From Glandiceps talaboti (taxonomy: Eukaryota; Hemichordata; Enteropneusta; Spengelidae), in NCBI RefSeq assembly GCF_964340395.1, contig NC_135564.1, positions 13,432,512-13,496,511 of the forward strand: 64,000 nt of DNA. Direction: 5' to 3'. A program made the translations under genes and the position numbers. Shown one piece after another: positions 49,691-63,817 of this stretch; positions within the stretch are counted from its first letter, which is position 1, and each line of letters starts with the position of its first letter. The notes beneath the pieces were generated by a model, which had not been told where the DNA came from, did no database searches, and worked only from the letters and a program-made list of their open reading frames with translations.

Positions 49691-50719
49691 CCACCCCACC
49701 ACCAGCTGTAGCAACAGCAGCATACCAAATAAACAAACACACACACCAACTAACCAACAACTAAACAAATCAATGCCTAGTTCCGAAAGTTGTGCATATA
49801 TCTCCGTACATACCAACAATCAAACGCTCGTACAGTCGACAGGACAAAGAATTATTGCGAATATTGAATCACTTCACAGTAAAGCTTGCCAACCGACAAT
49901 GATCTTAATGATAACGGATGTAAAAAATGAAATATTTGCCAATTTAGCGTTGGTGATACAAATAATCGACAATAATGGCAGAATAAATTTGCACTGCTCA
50001 ATTACTTTAGTACCTTGCCTTTCCCGAACATCTGAAAATTACTAAGGGCATTCAAATCAGTGTACTCACTGAGTGCTCTTTTATATCGTGACGTCACACA
50101 TACATATTTGGTTTACGTGTAATTTGTCTGGGTGACTGCAATTGAACATTATGCATACAAGTAAAGTCGTGTTCTCCGTTTGTTGTTGGGTAAAGTGTTT
50201 TCAGTAACTCGGTGAAGAGGAGGGGCTAGGTCTGGAGGAAGGGCCAATGTTCATCAGTGACTTTTACTTCAACACGCCAATAGTTGTGATTGACAAGTGA
50301 GTCAGTTAGGAATGAGAACATGGGTTACATGCTTAAAGAGCCCATTGTACATATAAACTTTTAATGGTTTTCTATTAGTAGTATTTGCAAACACATCGGT
50401 CAAGTCTTGCTCGTAAATTTTAGCTTTCACCAGAGTGCAATTCACTGAGACTACAGTTGGGATTGAAAGAGGGCATATAGATCAACTTCTACAGATAGTG
50501 ATAAACATGGCGGGGGTTAGGGGGTATCTGTCATACATTCATCCTTAAGAGTGGGGGGGGGGGGAAACGAGGTACAAGTAAAGCAGAGATGAGGAGACAA
50601 GTGGGACAGAGAGCACACAGACAGATGGAGCTATAGACGACAGACAAACAGACAAAGACGGATACATACAAACTTGGGCAGAAGGAAGTGACATATACAC
50701 CGAACAATGACGACCAGTG

Positions 50720-50720
<1 letters not shown>

Positions 50721-50775
<55 letters not shown>

Positions 50776-50784
50776 GGACAGATA
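50721..50784. repeat. (GACA)n microsatellite
   Basis: About 14 GACA units, one with CGGA; preceded by scattered GACAGA/CAGACA words from 50615 on. Confidence 0.95.
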
Positions 50785-50864
50785 GAGACTGACAGTTGGC
50801 CAAAGAGATACACGATTTTAGGATAAAAAGTGATATATGTGTAATGCGAGAGGCAAACGATATG

Positions 50865-50865
<1 letters not shown>

Positions 50866-50895
<30 letters not shown>

Positions 50896-51030
50896 AGAGG
50901 GAGAGAGAGAGGGGGGAGAGGAAGGGAGGGAGGGTGGGAGGGCGGGAGGGAGGAGAGGGAAAACGAACTTAGGATACTTTAAAAGAGAGAGAAGAAGAGA
51001 AAGAAAGAAAAAAAGGAAGAAAGACAGGGA
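50866..51030. repeat. Polypurine tract (GA)n, (GGGA)n, (AAAG)n
   Basis: Almost pure purine for about 165 bp, with GA dinucleotides first, then G-rich GGGA/GGGC units, then AAAGAA-rich sequence. Confidence 0.9.
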
Positions 51031-51679
51031 GTGAGAGAAACAGTGAAAATGATGTTTCAAATTACACGGAGGCAGATTTTATGCTGGCACACTGCTTGTA
51101 CGGATACACCTGCCGGAGTGTAAACACATGGTTGCTCTTCTGTTATATTACCTAATGAAATTGAATACTACATTTACAGTATCATATAATGGGAGAAATG
51201 TTGAATGCATACATCAAATAATGTTTCACTTATTACAAATGTGTACAAGTAGAAACCATTACCCCTATCAATATCAAACGAGACACGAACCGCGGCTACA
51301 ATATAATAGAACCGTTGCACTGATCAATCTTGAATATTACAATATTATTCATTTGCAATGACTTCTACCGTTTCACATTTTTGTTGTTGTTAAATTTGAA
51401 GAATGAACACGATTTGACGATATGAACTCATAGATAAATGACTAATCCTACTGGTGTTATTGGATGTTTCGTACCGAGGTGTCGAGATGCAGGGAAGGGA
51501 ACTACGCCTATCGTATTCACACGTCTAGAATATGGTCACCATGGACACACAAGGATAGTAAGACACATTTTATCGAAAAATGCAACTTTTACAAGACAAT
51601 TTGAAGCTGCGGTTCTCGATAAAAATTTGCTACTTGTCGGCTGCATGTTTGACATCAAAGTTGTTTGCACTTTCAGTGT

Positions 51680-52390
51680 TGCATATAGTCCTGCAAATTT
51701 GATATTATTCGTCTTCCAGACTAACAAAACATTGACTAGTAGACCTGCTACAGAATGTGCTGCACTTATGATAACCAATCATGCGCATTCTGGCTGATAT
51801 TATATTTATAGATTATTGGGCTAACTAAAGACAATGCTCCAAATCTGATATTATTCGCAATCTGGAGTGACAAAACTTTGGCTAGTACGCAATCCAGTAT
51901 CTTGCAAATTTGATATATTTTCGCATTCTGACGTACATTACAGTGCCAAGTAGATCTACTATAGACAGTTCCCTGTTATTTGTACTCTTGGCTGACAAAA
52001 CATTGGCTAGTAGGCCTGCAACAGAAACTCTTACATACAACTTTGATATCTATGCCTATTCTGTATTCTACTGAGCCAATTACATGCAGACACGGTTTCA
52101 AATTTGATATAATTATTCGCGGTCTGGTATACAAAAACTTTGACGAGCTGGCCTACTATCCAGACAGTCGTGCATCTTTGAGATCTATTCACATTCTGTC
52201 GGCGACTGGCATTATTTTAACCAGTATGGCCTACTGCAGACAGTACTGCAGATTTTATATTAGTCACATGACAGTACACTGACTAAGTCTACTACAACTG
52301 GCTATTCAAATTTGATAGCTTTCGTGGTCTGGTCTGCAAAAAAACTTGGCCTGGTACAGATAGTCCTGTAAGTTTGATATAAATACAGTA
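51680..52390. repeat. Degenerate tandem repeat of about 65 bp
   Basis: The core TGCAAATTTGATATTATTCG with a following CATTCTG/GGTCTG recurs near 51694, 51838, 51905, 52037, 52098, 52180, 52250, 52308 and 52367. The linking sequence contains ACAAAACATTGGCTAGTAGG and TACTGCAGACAGTCCTG-type words. Spacings are mostly 58-80 bp, with two double-length gaps where a core has decayed. Confidence 0.7.
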
Positions 52391-54831
52391 GGGATATTGT
52401 GAGCTGAAACTTCATCGGCTAGGTCTACGACTGCCATGAGATTAATAACAAATCAAAGGAATAGTAAAGATAAGTGGTCCTAAGTAATACTTGTCAAAAT
52501 GATAACATTTCTATGCACAGTTAATAATATTTCCTTGCAACGGGAACTAGTGTTAAATTGCTGGTCTCAATGGGGCTAGTTTTAGTCATTATTTCACTAC
52601 GCTCAATCCCACAGGAACAAGCAACTTCTCTTACTGTAGACACCTTCATAGTGCTTTCTCATCGCTGGCTATCTTCTCCAGCTGTCGATCCAATACTTCA
52701 CATTCAACGACCGAGGGAAAAAAACACGACGGTGTTGCCACCAATTTGATGTTTAGGTGGTGGTAGGCCTATTAAAATACACATATTGGAAAAAAAACCA
52801 TAGGCACACATATATTTTTAGTCAGAACACCATTACATTGTGTAATGTAGAAGTATTTTCAATTTGAAGCAACGTCTTGCGTTTTCACGAAAATAATTCA
52901 CTGATTTAATGAATCTAAGCTTTAGTATGACCACTCCAGAATCTCTGTAAATAAACTCACGCGAATTCTGTTCCATTTTCTGACAAATTAAGGATTTGCT
53001 AATTTTCGCTGTGATGGTCGAGTTAATCTAGAAGTAAACACAGTAAGTAGCTGAAGTCAATCAAAACCTTCGCCGTAAAACATATCATGTTTGCGAAATT
53101 TAGCGTGTTTTTTTTTTTATTCTACGCTTGAGCAATTCAATTTATGACAAATAACATGGGGAGAGAGTACAAATGAATGTGCGCGGTATTTAAAAGTTAG
53201 CCAGGCAGAAAATTCGAAACAACTGAGCCATTTTGTAAGCACACAAAGGTTTGGCGAAAGAAAGACAAGCGATAATAGTCATGATTGTGATAGAGTGATC
53301 GTACACGGTATTAGTACTGTTCAGCAAAATAGAAAGCCAAAAAAAGGAAGCCAACTAGAAAACTGCTAAGGTCATGCTTTCATTGGTTTCACTATACAGA
53401 TTTGTCAAACTCGTGTATTCAAGCAGCCAGTGAAAAACCCTATTCTACTTGAATACTCCAAGACTATAGAAAAATGGTGTTTTTGCCAGCCTACGAACTA
53501 ATGAGGTGTATGTATTACATGGTAAATTGCCAATACCCAATACAGCCGATTTCTGTCCTTCTCAATGCCAATACAACCAAGAAAAAGTACGGCCAGCTAT
53601 TTATCTTCTTCATAGCGTCGCCCCTTTCGTACTTTCCTGAAAGCAGTCGTTATGCCCCCCCCCCCCACTAAAAAAGTTGTTTGGTCAATTCCATCGCATT
53701 AAATTGGAGATTGAATGGCCTTATTTGAATTGATGATACAGACGGCGATGGCGTCATACAAGCACGGAGACAGCGGAACAAAGAAAGAGTATGCTGAGTG
53801 ACTCTTGTGTGAAAAAAACGCTGTCGATATTGTCAACTTTTTTACCTCGTCATCATCAATACCACATAAAGCAGACACACCTAGCGATCTTACTAAAAGC
53901 TTTTGACCAAAAATAAAGAAGTTTTTGACATCTTTAGAATGCAGAGAGGCCGGGTACCCCAAAAAATGAGCCGCGACTTTGAGGTGAGGCATAGTGAGTT
54001 AAACTTTCTATAGTGGTAGTGAATAGACCCGAGGTCATGGTAAACCTTGATAAATTTGTTAGATATTGCATTCACGGTTTCGCAGATTTATTTTTTTTCC
54101 ACTCGATTACGGTCCCGGAGTCGGGTTACCCCAGTCATCGATCGCACCACCTGCATGTGCAGCTTACCAAGGCCCTGGGGTATTAACACCAAACTCCAAA
54201 TTTGGAGTGGAATTTATTGGAGTGTTGGATTTCAGACTTGATAAGTGTATCTTCACCAGATCAGTCTGACAGAAGTATTCCATCATTGTCACGTGACCGT
54301 GGTGACGTTGTAAAACTGATTTAGTCCCTGCCGGCTGGCACACTTGACAGATTTTTAACATAAAAAAATATGAAAATTGTAACATATGAAATTTTTTACA
54401 CTTTTGTGGTTCACAGCCAACTATTTCCTATAGTGAGATTTGTTTGTTTAACGCACACATGTTTCTGTATGGATCAAGATGGCAACAATCTTGGAGATCG
54501 TTTTTTTTATTATCGAGTTTTCACACAGCATACTTTTGACAGCTATTGGACCATGTGTATTTCCAAGTTAAGGAAGTGAATCACGGGACATTCAACACTT
54601 CATACCGACATTATCTGAGAAACGTTAGAAAAACAAAAACAAAAACAAAAACAAAACGTAAAAGAGAGGTTTCATTTAAATTTTTTTTTCGAAATTTACG
54701 TTTATTTGGACCTAATACTATCATTATAAATTTACATAAAATAGATGCTAAAAATATTATTTACATAGTAATCGATTCTCCCATTACCCTCTCCCGTTTA
54801 TTTATGATAAACTATTAGAGTACCAACATAT

Positions 54832-55010
<179 letters not shown>

Positions 55011-58000
55011 ATACATTGTGTATAACGCCTACATATACTTCCATCTGTTTCTTGACTTATCATATCGAATCTTGTTATTTATTCAAATCTTGCCTTCTCG
55101 TCTACCAACTGTGAAACCGAGTCAATGCGTAGGCGGTGTTTGGGCTTTGTATAGGTATACGATTGTTGTTCATTGTCATTGTAGATAGGATGAGCTTTTA
55201 AAGTCTTTGTCACTGTACAGGTGAGTTGTTAGATACTGTATCCATGACAACTGGGCGGAGCTCTACAGGTACAAAGACTGTTGTGTTCATTAAAAAAAGA
55301 AGACTTTTGACAAAAAAACATTTATACTTTAAAATTTGTTGAGTTGCACCATTTTTAGGTACTACGTTAGGCCATATTACGTTGATGAACAAAATTCATC
55401 ACAAGGACGAGAGAGTACGTTATCTGATAGAGAATCAATGCGAGAATTCGGTTTATGTTATGGTTAGTTAGTTATTTATTCGCGTTCAATCCACGGACAT
55501 TGACTATTTTTCCCAAGTAGCGCTGTTTACTCTGACGACTTGGTATAATGCTCATTTCTTTGACTTACCCTTATAGAGATTAATTTCACAATTCACACCT
55601 AAATAATTCGGTTATTTTCCATTTATGAATGGAGTAGAATTTGATAGTGGAAATTCGAGTCATCTCTGAAAACGAGAAATGAACACTGAATAGGCGATTA
55701 CGGTGATGAAGAGTGCCATCAAATGGAGTACATTGTGCTAAGCATTTTGTCACCGTCAAGATAGACTGGAAAAGTGGCTATGTTCTAATCCGATATGAAG
55801 ACAATAATAAAATTAAATTCAAGCATGCTGCCTGGAGTGCTATTATCCCTTTTAAGTAGCTTAGAAATTGAGCAAAATATCCGCTCCCCAATTTGTCGCC
55901 GACTGATGTCGATGCAGAAGTATTCTCAGCAAGTACTACGGCTGATTGCTTTCCGGTGTTGTCAAACTGATCAACGTTTTCTACACTGAGGGACGAGTTG
56001 GTGTGCTAGCTAAAAAACTTGTTAGGGTTCGTGTAGTATTATTCCTGGAAGGATTGTCTCCGACAGCCCGGTCGTCACCATGTCTGTTCCGTGCCTTGTA
56101 AATCTCGCAGTGAACATTGAAAACTAGGTGCACACGGACAGGTTTTGTGTATTGATGCCACGACTATTAGCCGTGTAGTAATTACTTCTTACAGAACAAT
56201 GGCGGCCGTGGATTAAGTAGACTACTCAGAACACGTACTCACAATAAAGTCGATATAAACTCGACGTATATCTTTATAAACTCAGTGATTCAGTTCATTT
56301 CATAGCCTGGCCATTTAAGTCAATTATCTAGCTAATAAGCCCTGTGAATGTTTAGCGCTTCATTGCTGATCATTGCTAAAATCCAATAGTTTTGATGTTA
56401 GTTCAACCACTCACTGAAATGCTTCTACATGGCTATGTTGCACTCAAAACATGCATATACATAAACTCTAGGCCACTATCTCCTCCTTCTGTCCTTATCT
56501 ACTGGCAGCCACTGAGACAGCGGTTTTGTGCGTTTTTTTCTTTTATACAAAAAGCGTTGGTTGATGTGCATGTATGACGTTCTCAAGGGAACAAACCCAG
56601 ATACCATCAAAACGTGGAAGACAAACTAACATTAATCGTGGTACGAGGGGCGAGACTGCAATGCTGTTGCCTTTTAGTGGGAGAAAGATTTTCAATTTTC
56701 CAAGTAACGGCATTACTATTTTAAGATGAAATCTCAGGGGCTCAGATAGAATGATCAAAATACAATAATCTTTGATCACAGTGATAACTAGAACGGGGAT
56801 AATTGCCACAGTTGGCGTAATATACTGGTCTTTTCGAACCATGCAAGCTTGATGACTGAATCGTTGCTAATACAGGGATAACCAGTAAACTGTCTCTGTA
56901 AAGCTTTTTCCCCCTCAACTCCATCGGCAAAGTCACAACCAGCAATAAAACAAATCATTCCAACAATGCTTGAAATGGTGCGGAAATATGGTTGCTATGG
57001 TAGCAATCTTTCCAGTCTAGCATACTCCCAATGGTCGAGATTGCCGTTAGAGTCTAAATGGATGAAAGTTTAATCTACACGAGTGCCCTCCCCAACAGGA
57101 TCAAATTAGCCGAAAATTGGCTTGAAAAGCAAGCAGAATTACATTAGGTAAGATTAGGAGCTGAATAGGAGATACAGATGGAAGAATACATCATGGCGCC
57201 AAGCTAGGCCGTAGGTCACGCATATAGCATTTACTGCCATAGAGTATCAGTAGTCAGGGACAGCAGCCTTGTAAAGTAAACGCCTTACCAACACAGTCAA
57301 TTCCTACATCCATTTATCGAATAATAAAAATAAATGAAAATATACTTTCATTTATTTATTATATTTTGAATACTTCGAAATATACAGATGGGAGCCAAAC
57401 TGAGGGATAAGAAAAGTGGAGGAAGAAAAAGGAAGCTTTAAGAATATGGAAATGATGCATTAGAGGGGGAAAAAATCAATAATATGGCGACATTTCGGCC
57501 TGGAAAATGTAATTACTCTTTTGTATCAAAAGTCAGGAAATGTACACATACTTAAGTCAAAAACACTTGCAAGGTAAGTACGGATGTAGCACGTAGTTTA
57601 GCCATCAAGTCCCTATAACACAGAGAAAGCTTAATCTCAGTATTCAATATCGTTGATTATTGGGCACAATTAGTACCTTATTGCCGACATTTGTTGGCAG
57701 TGTGTAAAGTGTAAATAAGAAGGCAGACGAGAGTGTAGAGATGGCCACTTTCACCGCTAATCACAGTCTTTACAACACTAAATCTGCTTTTGAAATATTT
57801 GTGCGATTTGACCAGCATTACTGCTAATCTGTGACGGTAAAGGAGACGCTTATAAAGCCATTTGGCGTCTACGCTAACTGTCATTACGTACGTGTTACTT
57901 GCCAGTTCTACGTCAGCGATTTATTGATGCAGTCAGCGGACTTGTTAAGTCGCAACAGCTAAGAGGTAGTCCATGTGAGAATAAACTCAAGTGACGATAT

Positions 58001-58853
58001 TGTGTGAAAACTTGCCTCGGGGGCATCATTGCTCAACTACTCTACATACAAATAATTCTGTCTGCAGACGACAGAACGCAACACCTTGGCCAAAACACAA
58101 ACAAAACAGTGTATGACATAAACGTTTCTGTATCAAACACTTTCTACATACTAACAGGCTAAGCAACCCTAGATGGTGAACCCGGAGGTATTTTTATTTC
58201 GCGAATGTTTGATCAGCGGTTTTATTATCGCTTACATCTTTATCATATTTTCAATAAAAGTGCCATTCTGTGACAACCATTTCAAGTCGTTAGTGTAAAT
58301 ACGATTTGTTTTGTTGTTGTAATAAATGATGTTGCGAGTGGATTGCACACTTGTTCTACATTACATTATTAGCATATACTGAAGAGCGCGAGTGGTGAAA
58401 TGCTTTCTAGGTGTTTGCGCGTGAAGGACAGAGCAATGAACCTGTGACTCGACTCCATGTATCATACGTAGTGTTGACATGGTTACAATTGGTGTCACTC
58501 TTTCTCATCAACTTGCGTCTGTTGCCATATGACTTTTCAAAACGTGTCATCTTAAGGAGTTAAAAAGTTCATATTGAAGAAAATTCTTGTAGGCTATACA
58601 CCGTAGCGTTGCTTGGGAACGCAGTACGAACCAACTCCAGTTAACGCGGTTCCTCGTTTTTCGACTTGAGTGTTGCCATAACAATCGACAGATGTGATTC
58701 GTAGACATGACAGAAGAAAAGAAAAAGAAAATGTATCGAAAAAGCGAACGTGTGGAATACACAAACGCACGTGTTATTTTAACAAACATATATTTTGAAC
58801 GAAGTGACAGCGTTTGTTTAAAAAGTCACAGTCCAGATTTGAACTTTTTTTAG

Positions 58854-59310
58854 GTTTCATTTGGAGACTTACATGTTCCGCTATCAACTGAAAAAAACAT
58901 TTCGTCATCGCTAGTATTGCCCTAAAACCCGGGCTTGAAGATCTATCACATGGGGTGTCTAGATGTGACGATCAGATGACATAATTTTAGGGTATGCCCA
59001 GAAAATATTGAGAACTATAGAAAAAACAACTTTTTAGAGAGATTTGCAGTCATTTGAGCGTTTTTTTCAGTATTAATTCTGTTTCATGTGGAGCATTACA
59101 TATTCCCCTACTGACTGAAACATATTTCGTTATCGCTAGTATTACCCATAGATCTGTAATATATCGGATATCTAAATATGACGATTCGATGACATAATTT
59201 TGGGGCATGCCCCGAAAATATCAGTGATGTCAGAACTGTATAAAAAGTGAAATCTGTATTATATAGCGTAAGTATCTTTATAGAGAGTTTTGCAGTCTTA
59301 TGAAAGTAAA
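58854..59310. repeat. Tandem duplication of about 230 bp
   Basis: GTTTCATTTGGAGACTTACA at 58854 is matched by GTTTCATGTGGAGCATTACA at 59081. The blocks ATTTCGTCATCGCTAGTATT / ATTTCGTTATCGCTAGTATT, GATGACATAATTTTAGGG / GATGACATAATTTTGGGG and GAGAGATTTGCAGTC / GAGAGTTTTGCAGTC follow in the same order. Spacing grows from 227 to about 243 bp, so small indels have accumulated. Confidence 0.85.
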
Positions 59311-59769
59311 AAATCGATTTGGCTACCATGCATTCAGTTCAATGAGTTGTATGTTAGTCTTTTATCAGAAGGTGTCTCGACGTTGGACTATGCAACTTCA
59401 AGGTGAAGATAGCGTCATTGAACTATTTCTGTGTTCTATCTGCCGTCAATCAGGACATTTGTAGATCACGAAGTAGGGAAGGGGGAATGGCAACGAGACA
59501 GCGAGGAGACGCTTAGGAAGAAAAAACCTAGTGATTTGAATCTATCAGTTAACGGATGAACTGATACGATAGCATCTACCTTAGGCTAATAGGATGACGT
59601 ACTGGACGTTTACGGTAATGAGTCAACAACAGATTGTAGCTTTAAACGAATCAGGGTAATATCGTGACAGTTCATTTTTGACTTCCGTACAGCAGATAAT
59701 GGCACGGGTTTGATATTTCACAATGAAAAACGTGTCGCCTGAAACAGAGCGTTCCTGGCGCGACAGAAA

Positions 59770-60385
59770 TCGTATCGCTACAATTTATTGTCTGGCTGAA
59801 GGAGGTCTTTCTGATATTGTTACATTTTATGGTCTGACAGGATAAAATTAACAATCTTACTAACATTGCTACATTGTATTGACTGGCTGGACAATCTTAC
59901 TAATATTGCTACATTTTATCGTCTGGCTATACAAACAACCTAACTAATATTGCTACATTTTATCGTCTGGCTATACAAACAACCTAACTAATATTGCTAC
60001 ATTTTATCGTCTGGTTATACAAGCAATCTTACTAACATTGCTATGTTTAGTTCGACAAAATGTTTCCTGACATTGTTACATTTCATCGCCTTCTAAACAA
60101 AAACCTCACTAAATTGCTACATTTCATTGTCTGTCTTGACAAAAGTTCTACTAATATCTCCACATTTTCTCGTCTGGTTGGACAAAAATCATACTAACGT
60201 TGCTACATTTCACTGTCCGACTCAACAAAAAATATTGAATCAATTCATTGTCAGACTCTGCCAAGGTTTCAACAACACTGTAACATTTCCTCGTCTGTGT
60301 CGACGAAAGTGTTACTGACATTGCTACATTTTATCATCTGACTCGACACAAATCGTTATAAAATTGCTACATTTTCTTTTTTTGA
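59770..60385 (+). repeat. Dispersed minisatellite family of about 45 bp, locus 3 (largest)
   Basis: About 13 units with core ATTGCTACATTTTATCGTCT, GGCT and a linker such as ATACAAACAACCTAACTAAT. The units near 59905-60010 are almost identical, while those at both ends are diverged, which points to recent expansion in the middle. A single inverted, decayed copy (AAAATGTAGCAACG) lies at about 60475. Confidence 0.92.
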
Positions 60386-61017
60386 AATTCCATTATCTTA
60401 GCCGATTATTACACTTTGCTTTTGCGTCGGTCTGCCAAGTTCTCACAAAGAATAATTATTTAGTAACACAGTAAAAAATGTAGCAACGTTTTTCGCGCCA
60501 GAAGACACACTGTTTCTGGTGATATGGTTTCCATTGTATTTACCCCCCCCCCACCAACCGCCTAACCGGTCCCACAGCTCTGCTGTAAGATTATAAACAA
60601 AAAAGACGAGTATTTGACGGCATAAACTTTATATTGCCGAAATAGTCGATTCTTTGTCACAACTATATCTTGAATGACAATTCTGAGATCGAAGAGATAA
60701 TGAAAAGAGAATATCTTATCTCTTAACTAATATTCAAACCTTTCCACAAAATAGAGTAGTTATACTATCGGAGTGACTAGACACACAGATAGACTAGTTA
60801 TTTCTGATAAGGTGACGGAACTAGTCTCCTAAATTGTGAAAGAATTCCTACCCATGAGGGTTTTTATGTGATGTAGATACGATAAGGTATAGATAAAATG
60901 GACATCTAAACGGTGGGGGCGTCATACATCGTTGAACTTTTGTGCATAGCGCTCTTGAAACTTTTAAAACATAAGGCTGAGGGCGCTCTTTCGAGAAGAG
61001 AACTACATTTATTTATC

Positions 61018-61018
<1 letters not shown>

Positions 61019-61062
<44 letters not shown>
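61019..61062. repeat. (GTCT)n microsatellite
   Basis: About ten GTCT units, with one CCGT variant, in the large CA8 intron. Confidence 0.93.
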
Positions 61063-61064
<2 letters not shown>

Positions 61065-63367
61065 TTATTGTGATTTGAGTGTGCATGCACGTGTGCCCGT
61101 ATATATCAATTGCCCATCAAAATTATGACGGATTAACTTTACGCAGCTGATACATAAGTAACCTGTCACGGCGTTGTTACACGAGTAACTTGTCACACGC
61201 TAGTTAATCAAGCAACGTATAAAACTGTTGTCACAAGTTAAAGTAATGCGTCACTCTGTTAACCGCTATCTTCTACAACAAAACGAACATGCAAAATAAC
61301 AGTATGTCATATCCATGAAGCTGAGTAGTCTGCCCCACTAGAATAGTTGGTGACATTGAAGCAAGCAATGGATTTGTCAAAATATATGTACAGGGTATTA
61401 CGTTTTGCTGACTTTGCGAATAACAAATGATTAGTTCTCTTACTCGTGCATAATCTTGCAATATTTCACTATTGTTTTTATTCCATGATCCTTAACTTTT
61501 CCAAAGCTCTTAAAAGCAATTTTTCTTCTGATACCGATTACTATAATCTATTTAGATGTATTTAGATACCCAAGTCACGGATTTTGTACTTTCTTCGTCG
61601 GAGAGGATCGATTCCTGTCGTGTTCGAAGATACACTCAGTGACAGGCAGCCATACTTTCATTAGTGATCAGTTGTGATTTTCTGTCGGAAATACAAGACT
61701 TTATTTGTATGATTTTTTTTCATAAATGTAATCAATTTGAAATCATAATTTTGTTATCAATTGATTAACAGCATTTCTTTTAATAGATAAAGTCTAAAAT
61801 TATGTTTCAGATCACAAAAAATTACAATAAACAAGAATTTTGTTCGAGGGATTTTGGCGGGAAAATAATTGGTTTTGACGATAAATGATAACTATATATT
61901 TCTCAATGTGCATTGAGTACATTTGAAGTCAATGATGAACTTTCAGATGTTTTATCCAATCGGATAGTGTTGCCAAGACGAATAGAGCGGAGTATTTTTA
62001 AGAACACTTGCGAAATAAATAAACCTGATATGTTTTCATATATTCTCAACAACTGCTTCAAAAACGACCTCTATATTTATATTGTGCATATTTATAATAT
62101 TGTAGCCTCAAGACTCACATCATCATCACCATACATTACTCGCACGTATTGTAATATCATCATTGTAACAGTTACAACATATTGTATCTTTTGGACAGAT
62201 ACATTGTCATTGGCATACCAGGCTTAATTTTCAAGGAGTTCGCATACAATGACATACGAAACCAGCATCACATTGTACTAGTAATAAAAGTCGCTTCACC
62301 AGGTCTCAGTGTGTGCTTCTATTGGAAAACACTAGTCAGGCTAGGGATGCGATAAAATAAACAGTGTCGTACATATTTGCAAATAAACCACACAATTAAC
62401 CACGGTTTATGCTTTCGTGAATATATGGTATTAACTTCCATTATTCACCTCAAAATATGTGCATTAAAAATATGTTTAATAATGTATTTCTATATGACAT
62501 ACAATTTTCGTGACGTTTCTACAATGTGACAAACGCCTTAACATGCAGTGTACACATTGTTCAATTGAGTTGATTGTGTCGCATAGCAACACTTTCAACA
62601 TCTACACTGATCCATCAGCAAATAAAGTCACAAACACTGACCTATTAACACAGTTTTCCAATTTTTTTTGTACATTTACAGGTTGGATGTGAAAATATCC
62701 GTGGTGATTTTCAAGGTGCGATCTCAACGACAACAGTCAACCATCCAGATTGCTAAACCATCAAGATTCGTTAAACCATCGATTGCTATTAAGATTATAC
62801 TCAGAGACTCATTAAATTGATTTTTTTTATCAAAGTGGTCTGATTTTTAAATTTAGATATTATCTCAGTAGAGGAGTGTATGGTCCGAAGTTCTATCGAA
62901 TGAGGTGATGTACCACGTGACCTATGGGGTGGCTCACGACCTCTCATTGGTTGTTTCAACTTTACTAGTAAAGCTATGGTGACTATTTAATCAAAGTGTA
63001 GGAATGTATAAATTATTTTTTTTTCTTTAAAGTGGACACATTAATGAGATGCGGACTGTAATATTTCGAAGACAACAGATTCTGTGTCTGTATGTGTATC
63101 CATTCTGTATCTTAATATTGTTGATGTACAAAGACTAACATTGGTTCAAGTTGTCGTGTACGTTCTGTAATTAAAGTACGGTGTCAATGTAAAGCTCTCA
63201 AAAAGGCACCTCTGATTCGAAAGCATACATAAATATTCTTTGTTTTTTTGTATTAAAAAAATTCACCATTCAGACAACAGAAATTCGTCGCTTTTTCTAA
63301 TCACATGAACTCCTAGGATGCCTTCACTCTAGAACGATTGGACACAGTGATCAAAAGTAGAACTCAC

Positions 63368-63483
63368 CTCCATCGGAAAGGCTTTGAAATTGACGGTGTG
63401 TTCCGACCCACGGTCATCCTCACGGCCCCAATGGAATCGACATTCCGCTAGTTCATATTCGTTGCCGTCAGGTAATGGCCCTC
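63368..63483 (-). CDS. CA8: Carbonic anhydrase-related protein VIII, exon with the first two zinc-ligand positions
   Basis: This is the first CA8 exon seen when reading along the minus strand; earlier exons lie beyond the right edge. It reads [21 protein letters not shown], then [18 protein letters not shown]. The [11 protein letters not shown] stretch and [10 protein letters not shown] are diagnostic of CA8. In catalytic alpha-CAs the strand reads HFHWG with two zinc-binding histidines; here it is CRFHWG, so the first (His94) is Arg while the second (His96) is kept. This loss is shared by CA8 proteins and implies no CO2 hydration. The acceptor is AATTTCAG at 63484-63491 and the donor GAG/GTGAGT. 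It is entered in phase 1 (GA completes a Gly codon) and left in phase 0. Confidence 0.97.
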
Positions 63484-63593
63484 CTGAAATTACTGCAACA
63501 ATAATAAATATAGAAATGTATTACTTATAAATAAGTCGCAGACAGTTTGGAAGTTTGGGGTTTACATCATAGGGGCGTGTAGTATTTTTTAAA

Positions 63594-63596
<3 letters not shown>

Positions 63597-63651
<55 letters not shown>

Positions 63652-63654
63652 GGC

Positions 63655-63702
<48 letters not shown>
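63597..63702. repeat. (GTCT)n microsatellite
   Basis: About 26 GTCT units with one GGCT variant, in the CA8 intron upstream of the exon at 63368-63483. Confidence 0.95.
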
Positions 63703-63703
<1 letters not shown>

Positions 63704-63817
63704 GCTAGACTGTCTGTTGACGCTCCTATTGTATGACGTCAGATTTCAAAGATATTCACAATTGTCAACGGGCTAAATATAATAAACATTTTGACTGAAA
63801 TCTAGTATAGAGATGAT

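Noticed and set aside
49443-49760. Val/Gly-rich minus-strand frame
   Set aside because: Produced by the CAC trinucleotide tract in the CA8 intron.
51438-51797. 119-codon plus-strand frame
   Set aside because: Its second half lies in the 65-bp degenerate repeat and no domain is visible.
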